From positions 88,606,662 through 88,670,661 of the forward strand of contig NC_086027.1 of the NCBI RefSeq assembly GCF_036323735.1: a stretch of DNA of 64,000 nt, read 5' to 3'. Source of the stretch: Rattus norvegicus (lineage: Eukaryota; Chordata; Mammalia; Rodentia; Muridae). This document shows positions 31,660-41,892 of this stretch, piece after piece (positions within the stretch are counted from its first letter, which is position 1; each line of letters begins with the position of its first letter). The position numbers were made by a program, and so were the translations under genes. The notes under the pieces were generated by a model that searched no databases, was not told where the DNA came from, and was given only the letters and a program-made list of their open reading frames with translations.

Positions 31660-31916
31660 GTACAGTCATGACAGTTTACAAATTCCATATACTTTTCTTC
31701 TTCCCTCTGTCCCAAATGCTCCTGAGAGACTGCCCTCTCAGGTCACAGTCAGACCTTACTTCCTTTGGGAAGCCTTCTTTGACTACGGAGTTGAAGTCAC
31801 TTCGAGTTGAAGTCACTTCCTCCCCCCCCTTTTTTCATAAACCTCATTATGATTTGATTTGTTTTCTTCCCTATTTGCTTCTTGCTGTTTTTCTTCTCTC
31901 CCTCTTCACAGTATGT

Positions 31917-31969
<53 letters not shown>

Positions 31970-32075
31970 CAGAGAGAGACAGAGATGGAGACTACAGCTC
32001 AGGGCATCCCTGTGTCCAAAGTGTAGTTTAACACTCAGCAAGTGCTCAGGATGTGTGTAGATAGAATAAACAGAT
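31660..32075 (+). mobile_element. Probable L2 3' end, interrupted by (GA)n
   Basis: 'GCTCCTGAGAGACTGCCCTC', 'CTTTGGGAAGCCTTCTTTGA', a T/C-rich patch with 'CATAAACCTCATTATGATTT', then after the GA run 'CAGCTCAGGGCATCCCTGTG', 'TAACACTCAGCAAGTGCTCA' and 'AGAATAAACAG'. The order follows the L2 tail ('gaagccttccctga', 'ctcagcacagtgcc', 'gtgctcaataaa'). A 16-bp exact tandem GAGTTGAAGTCACTTC lies at 31788-31819. Confidence 0.55.
31918..31970. repeat. (GA)25 microsatellite
   Basis: A pure GA run of about 50 bp, followed by a GACAGAGA-type extension to about 31986. It lies inside the L2 fragment. Confidence 0.98.
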
Positions 32076-32290
32076 CAAGGAAACCTTCCGATGTGGTAAT
32101 GACAGGGTTGTAGCTGGGTTTGTCTGGGAGGTTGGGCTGTGGATATGAAGAATTCGGATGAGGTCTGGTGGGGGAGACAAGAGAAGAAAGACCAGAAATG
32201 AGCACGCCTCCAAGCACCCTTCCACCCCCCCCCCTAGTGTGTGTGAGAGACTGACTTGAAAATCTGAGAGCTGCTTTCCAGATGAAGGCA

Positions 32291-32364
32291 TTAAGGGCTG
32301 AGGGTGTAGTTAGGTGGTAGGGCGCTTGCCTCACATGCACAAGGCCCGGGAACAGGGCCCAAGT
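32291..32364 (+). mobile_element. ID-like SINE fragment
   Basis: 'AGGGCTGAGGGTGTAGTTAG GTGGTAGGGCGCTTGCCTCA' is a diverged ID head with the A box, and 'CAAGGCCCGGGAACAGGGCC' corresponds to the B-box half. No A-tail is preserved, so it is older than the two young ID copies in this window. Confidence 0.75.
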
Positions 32365-32403
32365 GCTGTAGATAGGAGGGGGAGCAGTAAGAAACTCCTA
32401 GAG

Positions 32404-32602
32404 CAATGGTTCTCAACCTTCCAATATGTATGGACACACACAACATAACATTATTTTCCTTGCCACTTTGTAACTGTGATTTTGCTACTGTTAATGAGCT
32501 GTAATATAAACATCAGTGTTTCCAATGATCTTACCTGATTCCTATAAAAAGGTTGTTTGACCCCTAAAGGGGTCACAGCCCACAGGTTGAGAACCGCTAT
32601 AC
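32404..32602 (+). mobile_element. URR1-type hAT-Charlie MITE
   Basis: 'AATGGTTCTCAACCTTCC' at the left and 'CACAGGTTGAGAACCGCTAT' at the right are inverted termini. The inside has 'TTTTCCTTGCCACTTTGTAA', 'GTGATTTTGCTACTGTTAAT' and 'TTGACCCCTAAAGGGGTCAC'. Orientation is opposite to the copies at 27031-27277 and 32985-33226. Confidence 0.9.
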
Positions 32603-32704
32603 TTGGGAGCCAAGCTAGACGTGTGAATGAAGGCAGATAAACAGGGCTTGCTGGACTCTCATCTCACTCCTGTCTCATGCTCTTCACCCTGACACTGCTA
32701 ACTG

Positions 32705-32865
32705 AGGTAGTTGTAGGTGTACAGTTGAGATCCCCATACACCCGTTGTCCAGTTTTTCTCAGGGCTGACATTTTGCAAAGGGATTTCATAATATCACATG
32801 GGTACAATGGTTTGTATCTTAAACACTATTTGCCTTTCTAAATGTTCAGGAAAAGCTATCTAAAG
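32705..32865 (+). mobile_element. Possible ancient L1M fragment
   Basis: 'GGTGTACAGTTGAGATCCCC ATACACCCGTTGTCCAG' and 'GGCTGACATTTTGCAAAGGG' with 'TCATAATATCAC' recall a mammalian L1M 3' region ('agatcccttatacccttcacccag ... catcttgcaaaactatagta'). Short and diverged. Confidence 0.4.
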
Positions 32866-32984
32866 TTAACTGGTTTTGGGAGAAACACACAGACACTGAA
32901 GGATTTGAGTGTCTCGTAATGCAGCTTATGCCTCCCAACGGGAAACCCTCTTATTTTCCCAGTTAGAGCATAAACAGGATTTAG

Positions 32985-33226
32985 CCTAGCAATTTTCAGC
33001 CTGTGGGTCACAACCTCTTCGGAGGCCAATGACTCTTTCATAGGGGTCGCGTATCAGATATCCTGCATATCAGCTATTTACATTTTGATTCATAGCAGTT
33101 GCAAAGTTACAGTTGTGGAGTAACAAGGAAAATAATAGTATGATGGTTGGAGGTCACCACGGCATGAGGAGCTGTATTAAAGGGTTGCAACGTTAGGAAG
33201 GCTGAGGGCCACTGGTCTGTACTCTA
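32985..33226 (-). mobile_element. URR1-type hAT-Charlie MITE
   Basis: 'CAGCCTGTGGGTCACAACCT', 'CATAGGGGTCGCGTATCAGA', 'TATCCTGCATATCAGCTATT' and 'AAGTTACAGTTGTGGAGTAA', closing with 'CGTTAGGAAGGCTGAGGGCC ACTGGTC'. It faces the URR1 copy at 32404-32602 across a 380-bp gap. Confidence 0.9.
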
Positions 33227-34309
33227 TCAAATAAACTATTCTGGAGTCTTTAGGATTTGCTGCTTTTGTTTACAACCTCACAACTGACATGTACTTCCCC
33301 CCTCTCCCCAGGAGTGTCGAAGGAACGTTTCTGAGCAATGCTGTACTTGACTTGTCAATTCTGCAACCAGGCAGGATACACTGTTAACTAATAGACTAAA
33401 ATAAGCCCAGTCACGAATGTTCCTTTCTCTCCCTTTGGCCACTGGACGGACTGTGAACTTCCCCCCAGAGGAAAAGGATTCCAAACAAAGCCTCATTCTG
33501 CCAGTGGGATCTGCTAGGAATACCAACGACATTTGTTACTGAGTGTGCGTGGCTGCTGTTGGCCCACCTTCCTCATGCCCACGAGACAGGGCAGCAGCAA
33601 AAGTCCAGGGGACACTTTACATGCCGTTCACACCACCCGGCACTTTGCTGTCCGTCATCGGTGCAGGGGTCCAGAGAAGGTGTGTGCCTGCCTCTGCTGG
33701 AGGGCTCAGACTGCAGGTTTTCCTCTCTGTGTCCAACTCTTCTTGCAAGTATATTTCTCAAAGACGCGGGCTTCCATGGGACGTGTCCTCCCCGTCTCTG
33801 TCTCTGCTTTGTTTGAGCAGTACAAATCACTTACCTCCTACCTGGTTCTTCCTTCCCCAACTTCACATTCACAGTAGAATTTCATTTCATCCTTCAATTG
33901 TGTGGCTTGCCTTAATCTTCGACTACAGCTTCAAGCTGTTTAGTCCTTAAAAAAAAAAAAAAAGTGACCTGGCATTTAGCCAGCTCTAGCCAGGGTTCTG
34001 AGTTTGGCTTTGTGTCCATAAGCTGCAGTTGGGAGAGACACAAGAAATTCCCAAACAGAATAAAACAAATGATCTATTTAGTCTCGTTTCCTCTCTTGGA
34101 TGGGGTCCAGTGCCGAGTGCTGTGGAATAAATGTGAATCCCCCACCCCACCTCCACTGCTCCCCAGCAGACCCACAGAAAGTGACCTTGTGTATTTGAGT
34201 CAAAGCTGTCTTTAGCTCCCAACTGGGTGATGGTGTTTTGTCTGGAGGACTGAGGGAGATTATGATACTAAGATAGTCACAGTTGCCCCTCTCCTATCTA
34301 CCCTCTATT
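33227..34309. other. Unique stretch, no gene seen
   Basis: Overlapping frames of up to 135 codons at 33533-33950 have no domain or splice support. An A-run (33948-33962) follows 'AGTCCTT' without a SINE body. Confidence 0.4.
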
Positions 34310-34620
34310 TAAAAGATATTATGCCACAAAGCTGCTCGTTACACAACATTACAGATGCAAATCCTGTTTTGTAAGACGGTTCCAAGCCAGAGAAAGGAGA
34401 CTGGTTATAACAGTGCACTTATACAATTACCTTCCGAGGCTCTTGCACCGCTGTTTTGTCCCTGTTGAGCTTATAAAAGACATTTGTCTTTTTATTTCCC
34501 TTTAAACTTGGCTTTCAAGTAAATCCAATTTCCTCTTTCTGTAACTTCTGAAACTGATTAAGGCAGAGGGTCCGTTGGCTCTCTCCTATTGTCTACTTTT
34601 CAGCAATGGCTTCAGAGCAC
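34310..34620. promoter_or_regulatory. Candidate conserved non-coding block
   Basis: Repeat-free sequence with a perfect POU octamer ATGCAAAT (34355-34362), an isolated TATA-like 'CTTATAAAAG' (34470-34479) and AT-rich homeodomain-like words. No CpG island and no ORF. Speculative; it is listed because its texture differs from the decayed repeats around it. Confidence 0.22.
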
Positions 34621-35499
34621 AGGCATTACCGAGCGCTAGGCTGGGTATTACTTTCAGCTTACATCTCGGCAAGCACAGTGGAATGTGCAGGTTTTAAGAA
34701 TCACTGTGGTTCCCGGCGCTTCAAGGAACCTAGCTCTCCTTTCATCAGCGCTCGATGGATGCTACCTGCCTACTTCTATGAGGTTCTTGAATCTAGCCAC
34801 TGAGACCCATCACTGGTCTCTCCTTCCCTCTCCACCAGCCATTCAAGCCATCCTTCTCTTCCAAAGTGACCGGGAATATTGCTAAACCCAGTAGATTTTT
34901 TATCATTCCTCATGATCTTCTGGCAGTAGTGAATTCCTGCAATTTGCCTGTCTTCTGCAACTCTTTCTAATTCCTTTGCTTGCCTGTGTCTTTCCCTTCT
35001 TATCCTCGTCTTCCGATAGATGAAGCCCACTGCCCTTGTCTGTGTCTTTTCTATGCTCCCAGAGTGAGAGGTACACCGATGACTATGTAGCCAGCCTATT
35101 CTTCCCATCTTCATCTCTAGTGAAGCACTTCTGCTGCTTCATGTACCATGTTCTCGGGAATGGAACTCAGACTGTCTTCACTTCCCTAGATTACCGTACA
35201 GCCAAGTTAATTGGATTCCCTCCTGGTACTTGGAGTCTTCCAAGAATTGGGAAGAGTAGCTAGAAGCTTGCTCATTCCAGCCTAATGAGATTGTGCATTA
35301 TCTGGATCTCAGCACTGTTCTTGTCTCTCCCCTTCCAAGTAGAAGCTTGGAATGTGTGTTTCTGTGAGCCCTTACGACTCTATAGGAACACTTATTTCTG
35401 TAGTGTAATTGAGGGCCCTTCACTGACTTTCTGGATACCTGTGAGTTCGTTAGCTTTGGATGGATTCCAAAACTGTATTTATAAGTAGTCTGCGTTATT
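34621..35499. other. Unique stretch, no gene seen
   Basis: No family recognised. Short frames on both strands are uninformative. Confidence 0.4.
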
Positions 35500-35734
35500 G
35501 TTCTGAGGGAATGTTTATGTATAATGTATATGTGTAGTGTATATTTGTAAGGTGTATGTTCAATGTATAGGTGCAATGTATAGGTTCAACTTACAGGTAT
35601 AATGCATATGTGTGTGTATGTGAAATGCACATGTATATGTGTATGTGTATATGTATATGTGTGCAATGTATATGTTCAATGCATAGGTATAACACATAGG
35701 TGTAATGTATATGTATATGTTTATGCATATGTAT

Positions 35735-35777
<43 letters not shown>
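35500..35777. repeat. ATGTAT/GTATAGGT-rich array ending in (CA)21
   Basis: About 235 bp of degenerate units such as AATGTATATGTGTA and CAATGTATAGGT, followed by a pure CA run (35736-35777). The CA run is probably the original seed of the array, with the degenerate part older. Confidence 0.93.
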
Positions 35778-35781
<4 letters not shown>

Positions 35782-35879
35782 CACCAAATGCCTAGTAGGC
35801 AGCTTCCCTTACTATTTCACCATCCCATTCCACTTAGCAAGTCTAAAAACAAACATGCTACCTCCATCCATGTATTATT

Positions 35880-36235
35880 AATCTTGTTGCCAAGACAAAG
35901 CATCTGACAAGAGCAATGATAAGGAGGGTTCATTTTGGCTCATAAGACTGAAGGTACAGCCCGTCATGGCAGGAAAGTCATGTCAGCAGGAACCTGAGGA
36001 AGCTGATCAAACCGCATCTACAGTCAGGAATCAAAGAGCAATGGATGTCGGGGCTCTGACAGTTCTATTTTATTCAGCCTGGGACCCTAAGCTCATGGAA
36101 TGATGCCACTCACATTTAGGATGTGCCTTTGTCTTTTACATTGTCTAAAAGTCTGTTGCCATGGAGACTCTAAACCTCATTAAGGTGACCATCAAGATGA
36201 GTCATTGCCATCCCCAAATGAGTTTCCCTTCACAT
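35880..36235 (-). mobile_element. Rodent dispersed repeat (LTR or L1-tail type, name uncertain)
   Basis: The wording 'TTGTTGCCAAGACAAAGCAT CTGACAAGAG', 'GGTTCATTTTGGCTCATAAG', 'CAGCCCGTCATGGCAGGAAA', 'GTCATGTCAGCAGGAACCTG' and 'CAGTCAGGAATCAAAGAGCA' is that of a common murid repeat. I know it by sequence but cannot name it securely. The orientation given is that of an LTR with its end at the left. Confidence 0.55.
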
Positions 36236-36619
36236 ACTTGCTAATAGGAGCGACTAAAGCCGTAAAGCATGAGTTCGCACTCCTCCTGGGCCCGTAACCA
36301 CCCCATACTCAGCTAGTCCTTGGCCATTGTTTCTTCTCCAAATTGTACTTGTTCGTTCCTCTTCTATGTTTTTTTCCCAATGAGTTCACACCCCTATTAC
36401 TTAACACCTAGACCACACCAAATCCCCCTTCCTACTCTGGAAGTTTCCAGAGTCTGTCAATGGCTGCTTGGTCTTTTTATCTGTTAACTGCTGAGATGGC
36501 GCCCTTCACGTGACTGTAGCCCAATCCTCAGCATAGGCAGTCTTCTGCAGAGGAGACACGTGCATATCCTGGTGTTTGAACACCTGTGTGCAGATCTTGG
36601 CCTTATTGCTAAGTTAATG
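36236..36619. other. Unique stretch, no gene seen
   Basis: Nothing recognised. Confidence 0.35.
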
Positions 36620-36772
36620 GTAACTTAAGTTCTGAATCTCTGCTTCTTTTTCTTTTTTTCCAGGATGTGAATAACTATAGAATTCATGGGTTCAATCGAC
36701 AACCAGTTAATCCATGAAAAGGGTTTAACAGAGCACCTGATACATCCTAATTGCTCAGAATAAAAAAGTACC
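36620..36772 (+). mobile_element. MIR SINE
   Basis: 'TAACTTAAGTTCTGAATCTC TGCTTC', a T-rich patch, 'GTTAATCCATGAAAAGGGTT TAACAGAGCACCTGATACAT' and 'AATTGCTCAGAATAAA' follow the MIR 3' half ('cttaacctctctgagcctcag', 'gattaaatgag', 'agtgcctggcacatag', 'gctcaataaa'). The apparent 3' splice site TTTTTTTCCAG at 36653-36663 lies inside it. Confidence 0.55.
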
Positions 36773-37617
36773 ATGAAAGCCCCCACAGTCTACCATAGCT
36801 TGTGTTTGCAGTATCTTATTTTTCTGCTATATTCTTTAATGCCTTATCGATCATAATTATTTACCTATAATTACATTACCTTCCCCCCCATCAGTGTGCC
36901 ATTGTTCAAACCACTTTTCTTCCCCTATGGCCCCTCTTCTCATCCATGAAACCAGTTAGTCCAAATCATCAAATCAACCATTGTTTGCTCATTTGCAGTT
37001 CTATGTTTTGGCCCCAGCAGCTTTCAGCTGGTGTCTAATTCACTTTGTGTTGTCTGACCATACTGGTGCAGCTGCAAATTGAGGATGGCTTCACTCACAT
37101 GTGAGGCTCCTTGGTAGGGATGACTAGAACTCTATTTTTGTCTTCTCCAGTGTCTCTCGTCTTTGTGTTCATTCCTTCTTTCATCTTTTACACTTCATAC
37201 TCAAAGCCATCTCCTCTCCGTGGTTTTCCCAGGAGGAATTAGACTTCGTGTTATGGTGCAAACCTCCAGATGGTGAAACCAAAGCTGAAAAGTCTCATAA
37301 AGACTCATCTTGGATTTAGCACCATGTCACTTCTGTGGCCACAACTCAAAACAAGTCATGAGCTCTTTAAGATCCAAAGAGGAAAAATTGGTCCCACCTC
37401 TTGCTGAGAGGCATGTCTGTGTGTTTATGCCATGGACTGAGTGGTATATGAATGGGCGTTTATTTGTGGTAGCTGGGACTCTAGGAACGAGGTGTTAGCT
37501 GTGCTGGGTTTTGGAGACTGTACTTTACAGATGTCTGCTTTCTCACTGATTGTTTCTCATCTGTCAGAAAGTGGGGGAGAGGAAAAGGGGGAGAGAATTG
37601 GATGGAGGGAGGGAGAC
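36773..37617. other. Mostly unrecognised stretch
   Basis: A phrase at about 36990-37130 ('GGTGTCTAATTCACTTTGTG', 'TGGCTTCACTCACATGTGAG') weakly recalls an old MLT1-like or DNA-transposon remnant. Nothing certain; no gene. Confidence 0.3.
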
Positions 37618-37690
37618 TACACACACACACACGTACACAGAGAAAGAGAGACACACAGAGAGAAAGAGAGACAGAGAGAGACAGAGTATG
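37618..37690. repeat. CA/GA-rich simple sequence
   Basis: (CA)7 followed by GAGAAAGAGAGAC and ACAGAGAG units, about 70 bp in all. Confidence 0.9.
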
Positions 37691-38170
37691 CTAGCTCAGA
37701 AACAAGTTAAAGCAGGAAAGGTTTCTTTTAGTTCACAGTCAGCCATGGCAAGGGAGGCATGTTTATGGCAATGGAAAAGCCCTTCAGAATCTTCTCACAT
37801 CTCTGTGAGGTAGAAAGCAGAGCTCTTAAGCTAGAAGTGGGGTTGGTCCAAACCCTCACAGGTCCACATTCAGTGACCCAACTCCACCAGCCATGCCTCC
37901 TTCCCTAGAAGTTGCATCATAGCCTCCCAAACCTGTGACATCAACTCTGAACAAAGTGTACAAGCAAACAGTGTGCAAACGCGTGATCCTCCGGATGGCC
38001 CATGTCACACGCAAACCATAGTGCCAGTGTTTCTGGGTTAAGACCTCACACTTATGGCTTTATTTAGTCTTAATTACCATCTTAAGTGTTCTGTCTTCAA
38101 ATACAGTTACATTAATGAGTTTAAGACTTCAACATATACAATTTGGTTTATAATAAGGTGAATCACAAAA
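37691..38170 (-). mobile_element. Degraded MLT1-like or rodent LTR repeat
   Basis: The left part ('GGTTTCTTTTAGTTCACAGT', 'CATGGCAAGGGAGGCATG', 'CAACTCCACCAGCCATGCCT', 'AGCCTCCCAAACCTGTGACA') and the right part ('CAAATACAGTTACATTAATG', 'AGTTTAAGACTTCAACATAT') are both wording of reverse-oriented MaLR-type LTRs. They may be two elements side by side. Confidence 0.45.
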
Positions 38171-38624
38171 TCACCTTTCAGACAGATATGTGGCATGAAC
38201 TACTTTGACAACTTCGGGGCACAATCCATCACCTCTCTCCCTAAGACCATCAAGGCTTTTCTTTCTCAGCCAGTATCACTCTCTCTCCTTACTCAACAGT
38301 CCCTTAACTCTGAATGCCAACTACTTATTGCATACAATGATATCCTATTTTCAAGACAAGGATTTGATTCCAGAGAGCTCTATTTTTTCCATACAGTTCC
38401 TTCAACAGAGAAGACTATTGTCAGTCATTATGAAGTCATATTACTACAGAAGACTATAAGTGATTATTGAATGATTGGGTAATCCAATCCATCTCACTGT
38501 CCCAAAGGAGGATAGCCACTCAAAGACCAAGCAGGACTTGGCAGCTGTACTACCTGCATATTTTTTTCCTTCTTTTATAGTCTTCCACTTTTGTAGCTTT
38601 GAATGATGGAAAGAACTCTTCCAG
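38171..38624. other. Unique stretch, no gene seen
   Basis: Nothing recognised. Confidence 0.35.
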
Positions 38625-38786
38625 ACACTGAGATCCAAAAGATCTGGATTCCTGTCTGTTTCTGTCACTTTCTTGGGATCATCTGGGTGCCATCTTTAGG
38701 ATGCAGTTTCCTTAAGACTGAAAGAAGAAAATCTCTTTCACAGGATTAGGTGAAACATATTCTAAATTCCAAAGTACTTCATGTAT
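38625..38786 (+). mobile_element. MIR SINE
   Basis: 'GATCTGGATTCCTGTCTGTT TCTGTCACTTTCTTGGGATC', 'GATGCAGTTTCCTTAAGACT' and 'CACAGGATTAGGTGAAACAT' follow the MIR order ('gggttcgaatcc', 'ctctgccactta', 'cagtttcctcatctg', 'gaggattaaatgag'). Confidence 0.6.

Positions 38787-38830
<44 letters not shown>
38787..38830. repeat. (ATC)14 microsatellite
   Basis: A pure ATC trinucleotide run of about 44 bp at the end of the MIR. It shares the ATC unit with the array at 4193-5000 but is independent of it. Confidence 0.97.
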
Positions 38831-38909
38831 TATTAATTCAGAAATACAGTTGTCTTTCCTGGTCCAGCTCAAGTTGTTGTTGAGTCTGTTCTACACCAGC
38901 TTCTAAGGT

Positions 38910-39425
38910 CTGTATGTTTGTGTTCCTCTAAAGTTCACATGCTGAAAGTTGTTGACTAATGGATGCTGTTAAGACATGATGTCTTGCTGGGTGGAGGTAG
39001 TGCACACTTTTAATCCCAGCACTTGGGATGTAGGGGCAGATAGATCATTGAGTTGAGGTAGCCTGGTCTACAGAGCGAGTTCCAGGGCAACAGAGAAACC
39101 CACATCTCAAAAAAAAAAAAATTCAACCAACTAGACAAACCAAATAAACAAAAGAGAGGTGAGATCTTTGGGATATGATTAGACCATGGATATTCTTCAT
39201 GAGTGGACTTACGTGAAAGACCCTTATCCACCTGCACTATGATGCTGTAGACTCCTATAGGATAGGGGTGGGGATGAAGATGGCCATCTATGAGTCAGGA
39301 AATTGACCCTCACCAGACTCTGACTCATCTGGCACCTTGTTCCTAGAGTTCTTAGCTTCAAGAATTGAGAAATAAATTTCTGTTCTCATAGGTCATCTGG
39401 TCTAGGGTATTTTGTAAGAGCCTCC
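38910..39425 (+). mobile_element. MLT1-type MaLR LTR, interrupted by B1
   Basis: The 5' part is 'TGTTCCTCTAAAGTTCACAT GCTGAAAG'. The 3' part after the B1 is 'GATCTTTGGGATATGATTAG ACCATGG', 'CATCTATGAGTCAGGAAATT', 'GACCCTCACCAGACTCTGAC' and 'CAAGAATTGAGAAATAAATT'. These are the standard MLT1 landmarks. Solo LTR without an internal region. Confidence 0.8.
38985..39121 (+). mobile_element. B1 SINE within MLT1
   Basis: 'GCTGGGTGGAGGTAGTGCAC', 'ACTTTTAATCCCAGCACTTG', 'TGAGGTAGCCTGGTCTACAG' and 'AGCGAGTTCCAGGGCAACAG AGAAACCCACATCTC', then a 13-A tail. A fairly complete B1 with the A-box region present. Confidence 0.92.
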
Positions 39426-40507
39426 CAAGCCAACTCTCCTGAGTACCTTCTATCATGCCTGGAACATTGCTGAGCAACAAATAATAATGTTTATTATGGG
39501 TTTCCCCAGACCCTATTGACAGGTGTCAGAGAGGGGGAGTGGGTGACAAAGACAAGTGTCGCAAGATGAGATGGCTAGTTCTTCATGGAAAGAAAGATTT
39601 CATCCCCAAGTTCTTGACTTCATGCCAGGCCAGAAAGCTTTCTAAGAACCTTGTCAGTTTGCCTATAGATGTTTAGGCAGACTCAGTGGACCCTCAAAGT
39701 TTGTTCAGGTCACACAGAGAAGACAAGCTAATTCCCAGGATAGCTTTTGAATTAAGAACAGTCATCGTCAATGTAATGAGCGAGTCATTAAGATCAAACT
39801 CTTGGTCAGCTAAGGCATCTGTGCTATATCTTATGGCGCTGCCATACAGCAGTTCTTACTTTTCCAGGCCACTGGGGTCTCAACTGTGAAGAGGTACCCT
39901 GCTTCCACTTACCACCGTTTTGGTTTTAATGAGGGTAACACTGACCCTATGTTTATGAAGCTCTGAGGAAAGACTGGCTCTTATTAAAGAACAGAAGCCA
40001 ATTATTGTTACACCAGACATCGAGAGCCATGGTGACTTTTTAAAGCAATTATCACACAAAGAGACAGCTAAGGGGCCCCTCTCGGCCTCTCCAGTCTACT
40101 TTGGAGACTTTTGCCCCAAAGGGTTTAGGGATAAACAGCTAAGCATGACCTAATACCAGTGAGTCATGGAGTAGCTGCGTCTGTAACGTCTTAGCAATAT
40201 CTTCAAAGACTTCGCGAATGAGGGAGGAACCTTACAGATCTTCAGGCTACTGGGCCAAAGTGTATTCCACAGGGTATCTGCAGGATCGTCTTGGAAATCC
40301 TTGTTGATGAATGCACTCGGGAATTTACTCTTCACAGTTGTGCATGGGGCAGGCATTCCTGTGAATCTCAGTGTGTTTCCAAGCAAGATGTTTATGCATA
40401 GCGACCAAAACTTACGCACACCCCCCATTTCTAAAACTGAATGCCCTGTCCATCAACCTCAGAAACTTGCCTGTTAGGTAGCATCTAGGCCTGCCACACC
40501 TACTACA
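39426..40507. other. Repeat-poor stretch, possible regulatory DNA
   Basis: About 1 kb without recognised repeats. 39690-40150 contains AT-rich words such as 'GTAATGAGCGAGTCATTAAG' and 'AAAGCAATTATCACACAAAG', which resemble conserved non-coding texture. No exon can be supported. Confidence 0.3.
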
Positions 40508-40668
40508 TTCTTAATTTTTTTTTCCTGAGGTGGAGGGGTCTCACTACACAGCTTTGGCTGGCCTAGAACTCACTGTGTACACCAGAATGGTGGCGAAGTC
40601 ACAGAGATTCACCTGCCTCTGCCTCCTGATCGATGGGATTAAAAGTGTGTACCCCAGTACTTTGGGCC
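40508..40668 (-). mobile_element. B1 SINE
   Basis: Reverse-complement B1: a T-run (40515-40524), 'GGGGTCTCACTACACAGCTT', 'TGGCTGGCCTAGAACTCACT', 'GAGATTCACCTGCCTCTGCC' and 'TGGGATTAAAAGTGTGTACC'. Confidence 0.9.
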
Positions 40669-41008
40669 AACAACCTTTTTTTTTTTTCCCAAAACAATGT
40701 TTTAAAATGATCAGTTGAGCCACATGAACATTAAAGTTAAGAAAGCTGATCTCACTTGCTTGGGGCTGAAAATCAACTGACTTGTTCTAGGACTCAGGTA
40801 AGCCAAGAAGAGGTTGAGATGACGGGATAAGAGCCTGTGCCTCAGGCCAGCTACATCAGTGCTCTTCTCTAAGTCCTCTCCTTTCCTAGCCTGCAATCCT
40901 AGGCAATTCCTCACATACCTGTGAGCCTCTCACTACTTATCACTGAAGGAGTGGTCAAACTACCACACAGACCCACTGGGAAGTTGGAATGAGATTATAT
41001 AAAAAAAC

Positions 41009-41010
<2 letters not shown>
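40669..41010. other. Unique stretch, no gene seen
   Basis: Only a short T-run at about 40676-40687 stands out. Confidence 0.35.

Positions 41011-41063
<53 letters not shown>
41011..41063. repeat. (CA)26 microsatellite
   Basis: A pure CA run of about 53 bp, preceded by a 7-A run. Confidence 0.98.
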
Positions 41064-41064
<1 letters not shown>

Positions 41065-41892
41065 ATCCAGAAAGCTTTTAATCAGCAGCTATTATGACCA
41101 CTATTCTAATTTAGATTTCCTGATTCTGCACTGCCTCTCAAGTGTTCCACATCACGTGCATTCGATAAATGTGGTCTTTTTGAAGTGATTCTATCTCATT
41201 TAGATTTGATGGTTTGAAAGAATGGGGATAAGAGAGGGCGTGTTTGGAGGAAGTAAACAGAATGTGGCCCAGAACCAGGCCCTGATTCTGAGTCTCTTCT
41301 TGGCTTGGCTGGTCCATAAAGGCTTGCAGAATCAACCAGTTGCCTCACCAGACAGGCCAGGTGTGGGAAGCCTCTGCCCACAGCTCAATCTCCTCAGCTT
41401 TCCTGTGCTGCTCACCACTGTGGACTTCCTCTCTGCCCCTGCTTTATGCTGGTTCCTTCAAAACAGTCTCCTAGGAGACCTGAGACCAGCCGGGCCTTCC
41501 ACCTATCAGATGTCATCCACACTGAAGCTTCTTCTTGAAAACTGCCCAGCTGAGGTGATAAATGAGTTTTAACACTGGCTACACTTCCCTGCAAATGATA
41601 TTTGCATCTTAATGACATCCTTTTTTGCCTTAAACCCTAAAAGATGACTAATGTGTCTTTCAACTCAATGATGCAGATTGTATTTGGGTAGGGGTAAGTA
41701 TAGAATCTTTTGCCATTTTCTTTAAAATTTCAAATCCTGAGGTTGTAAACAACAGATAATACTATCTTACATTACATTAAACTTTCTCTGGAGTCTCTCT
41801 CTTCCTCCCTTCCTCTTTTCTTTTCTCCTTCTTTCCTATTACTGTGTCTCACCCATGCCTTCTCATTTACAAACTACTTGGCATTTCAAGTT
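41064..41892. other. Unique stretch, no gene seen
   Basis: A dyad TGCAAAT-GAT-ATTTGCA (41590-41606) pairs two octamer-like half-sites in opposite orientation. The 116-codon plus frame at 41222-41572 has no recognisable domain. Confidence 0.35.

Noticed and set aside
36640..36700. Polypyrimidine-CAG resembling a 3' splice site followed by a possible exon
   Set aside because: It lies inside a recognisable MIR element, and no open frame or downstream donor gives a convincing exon.
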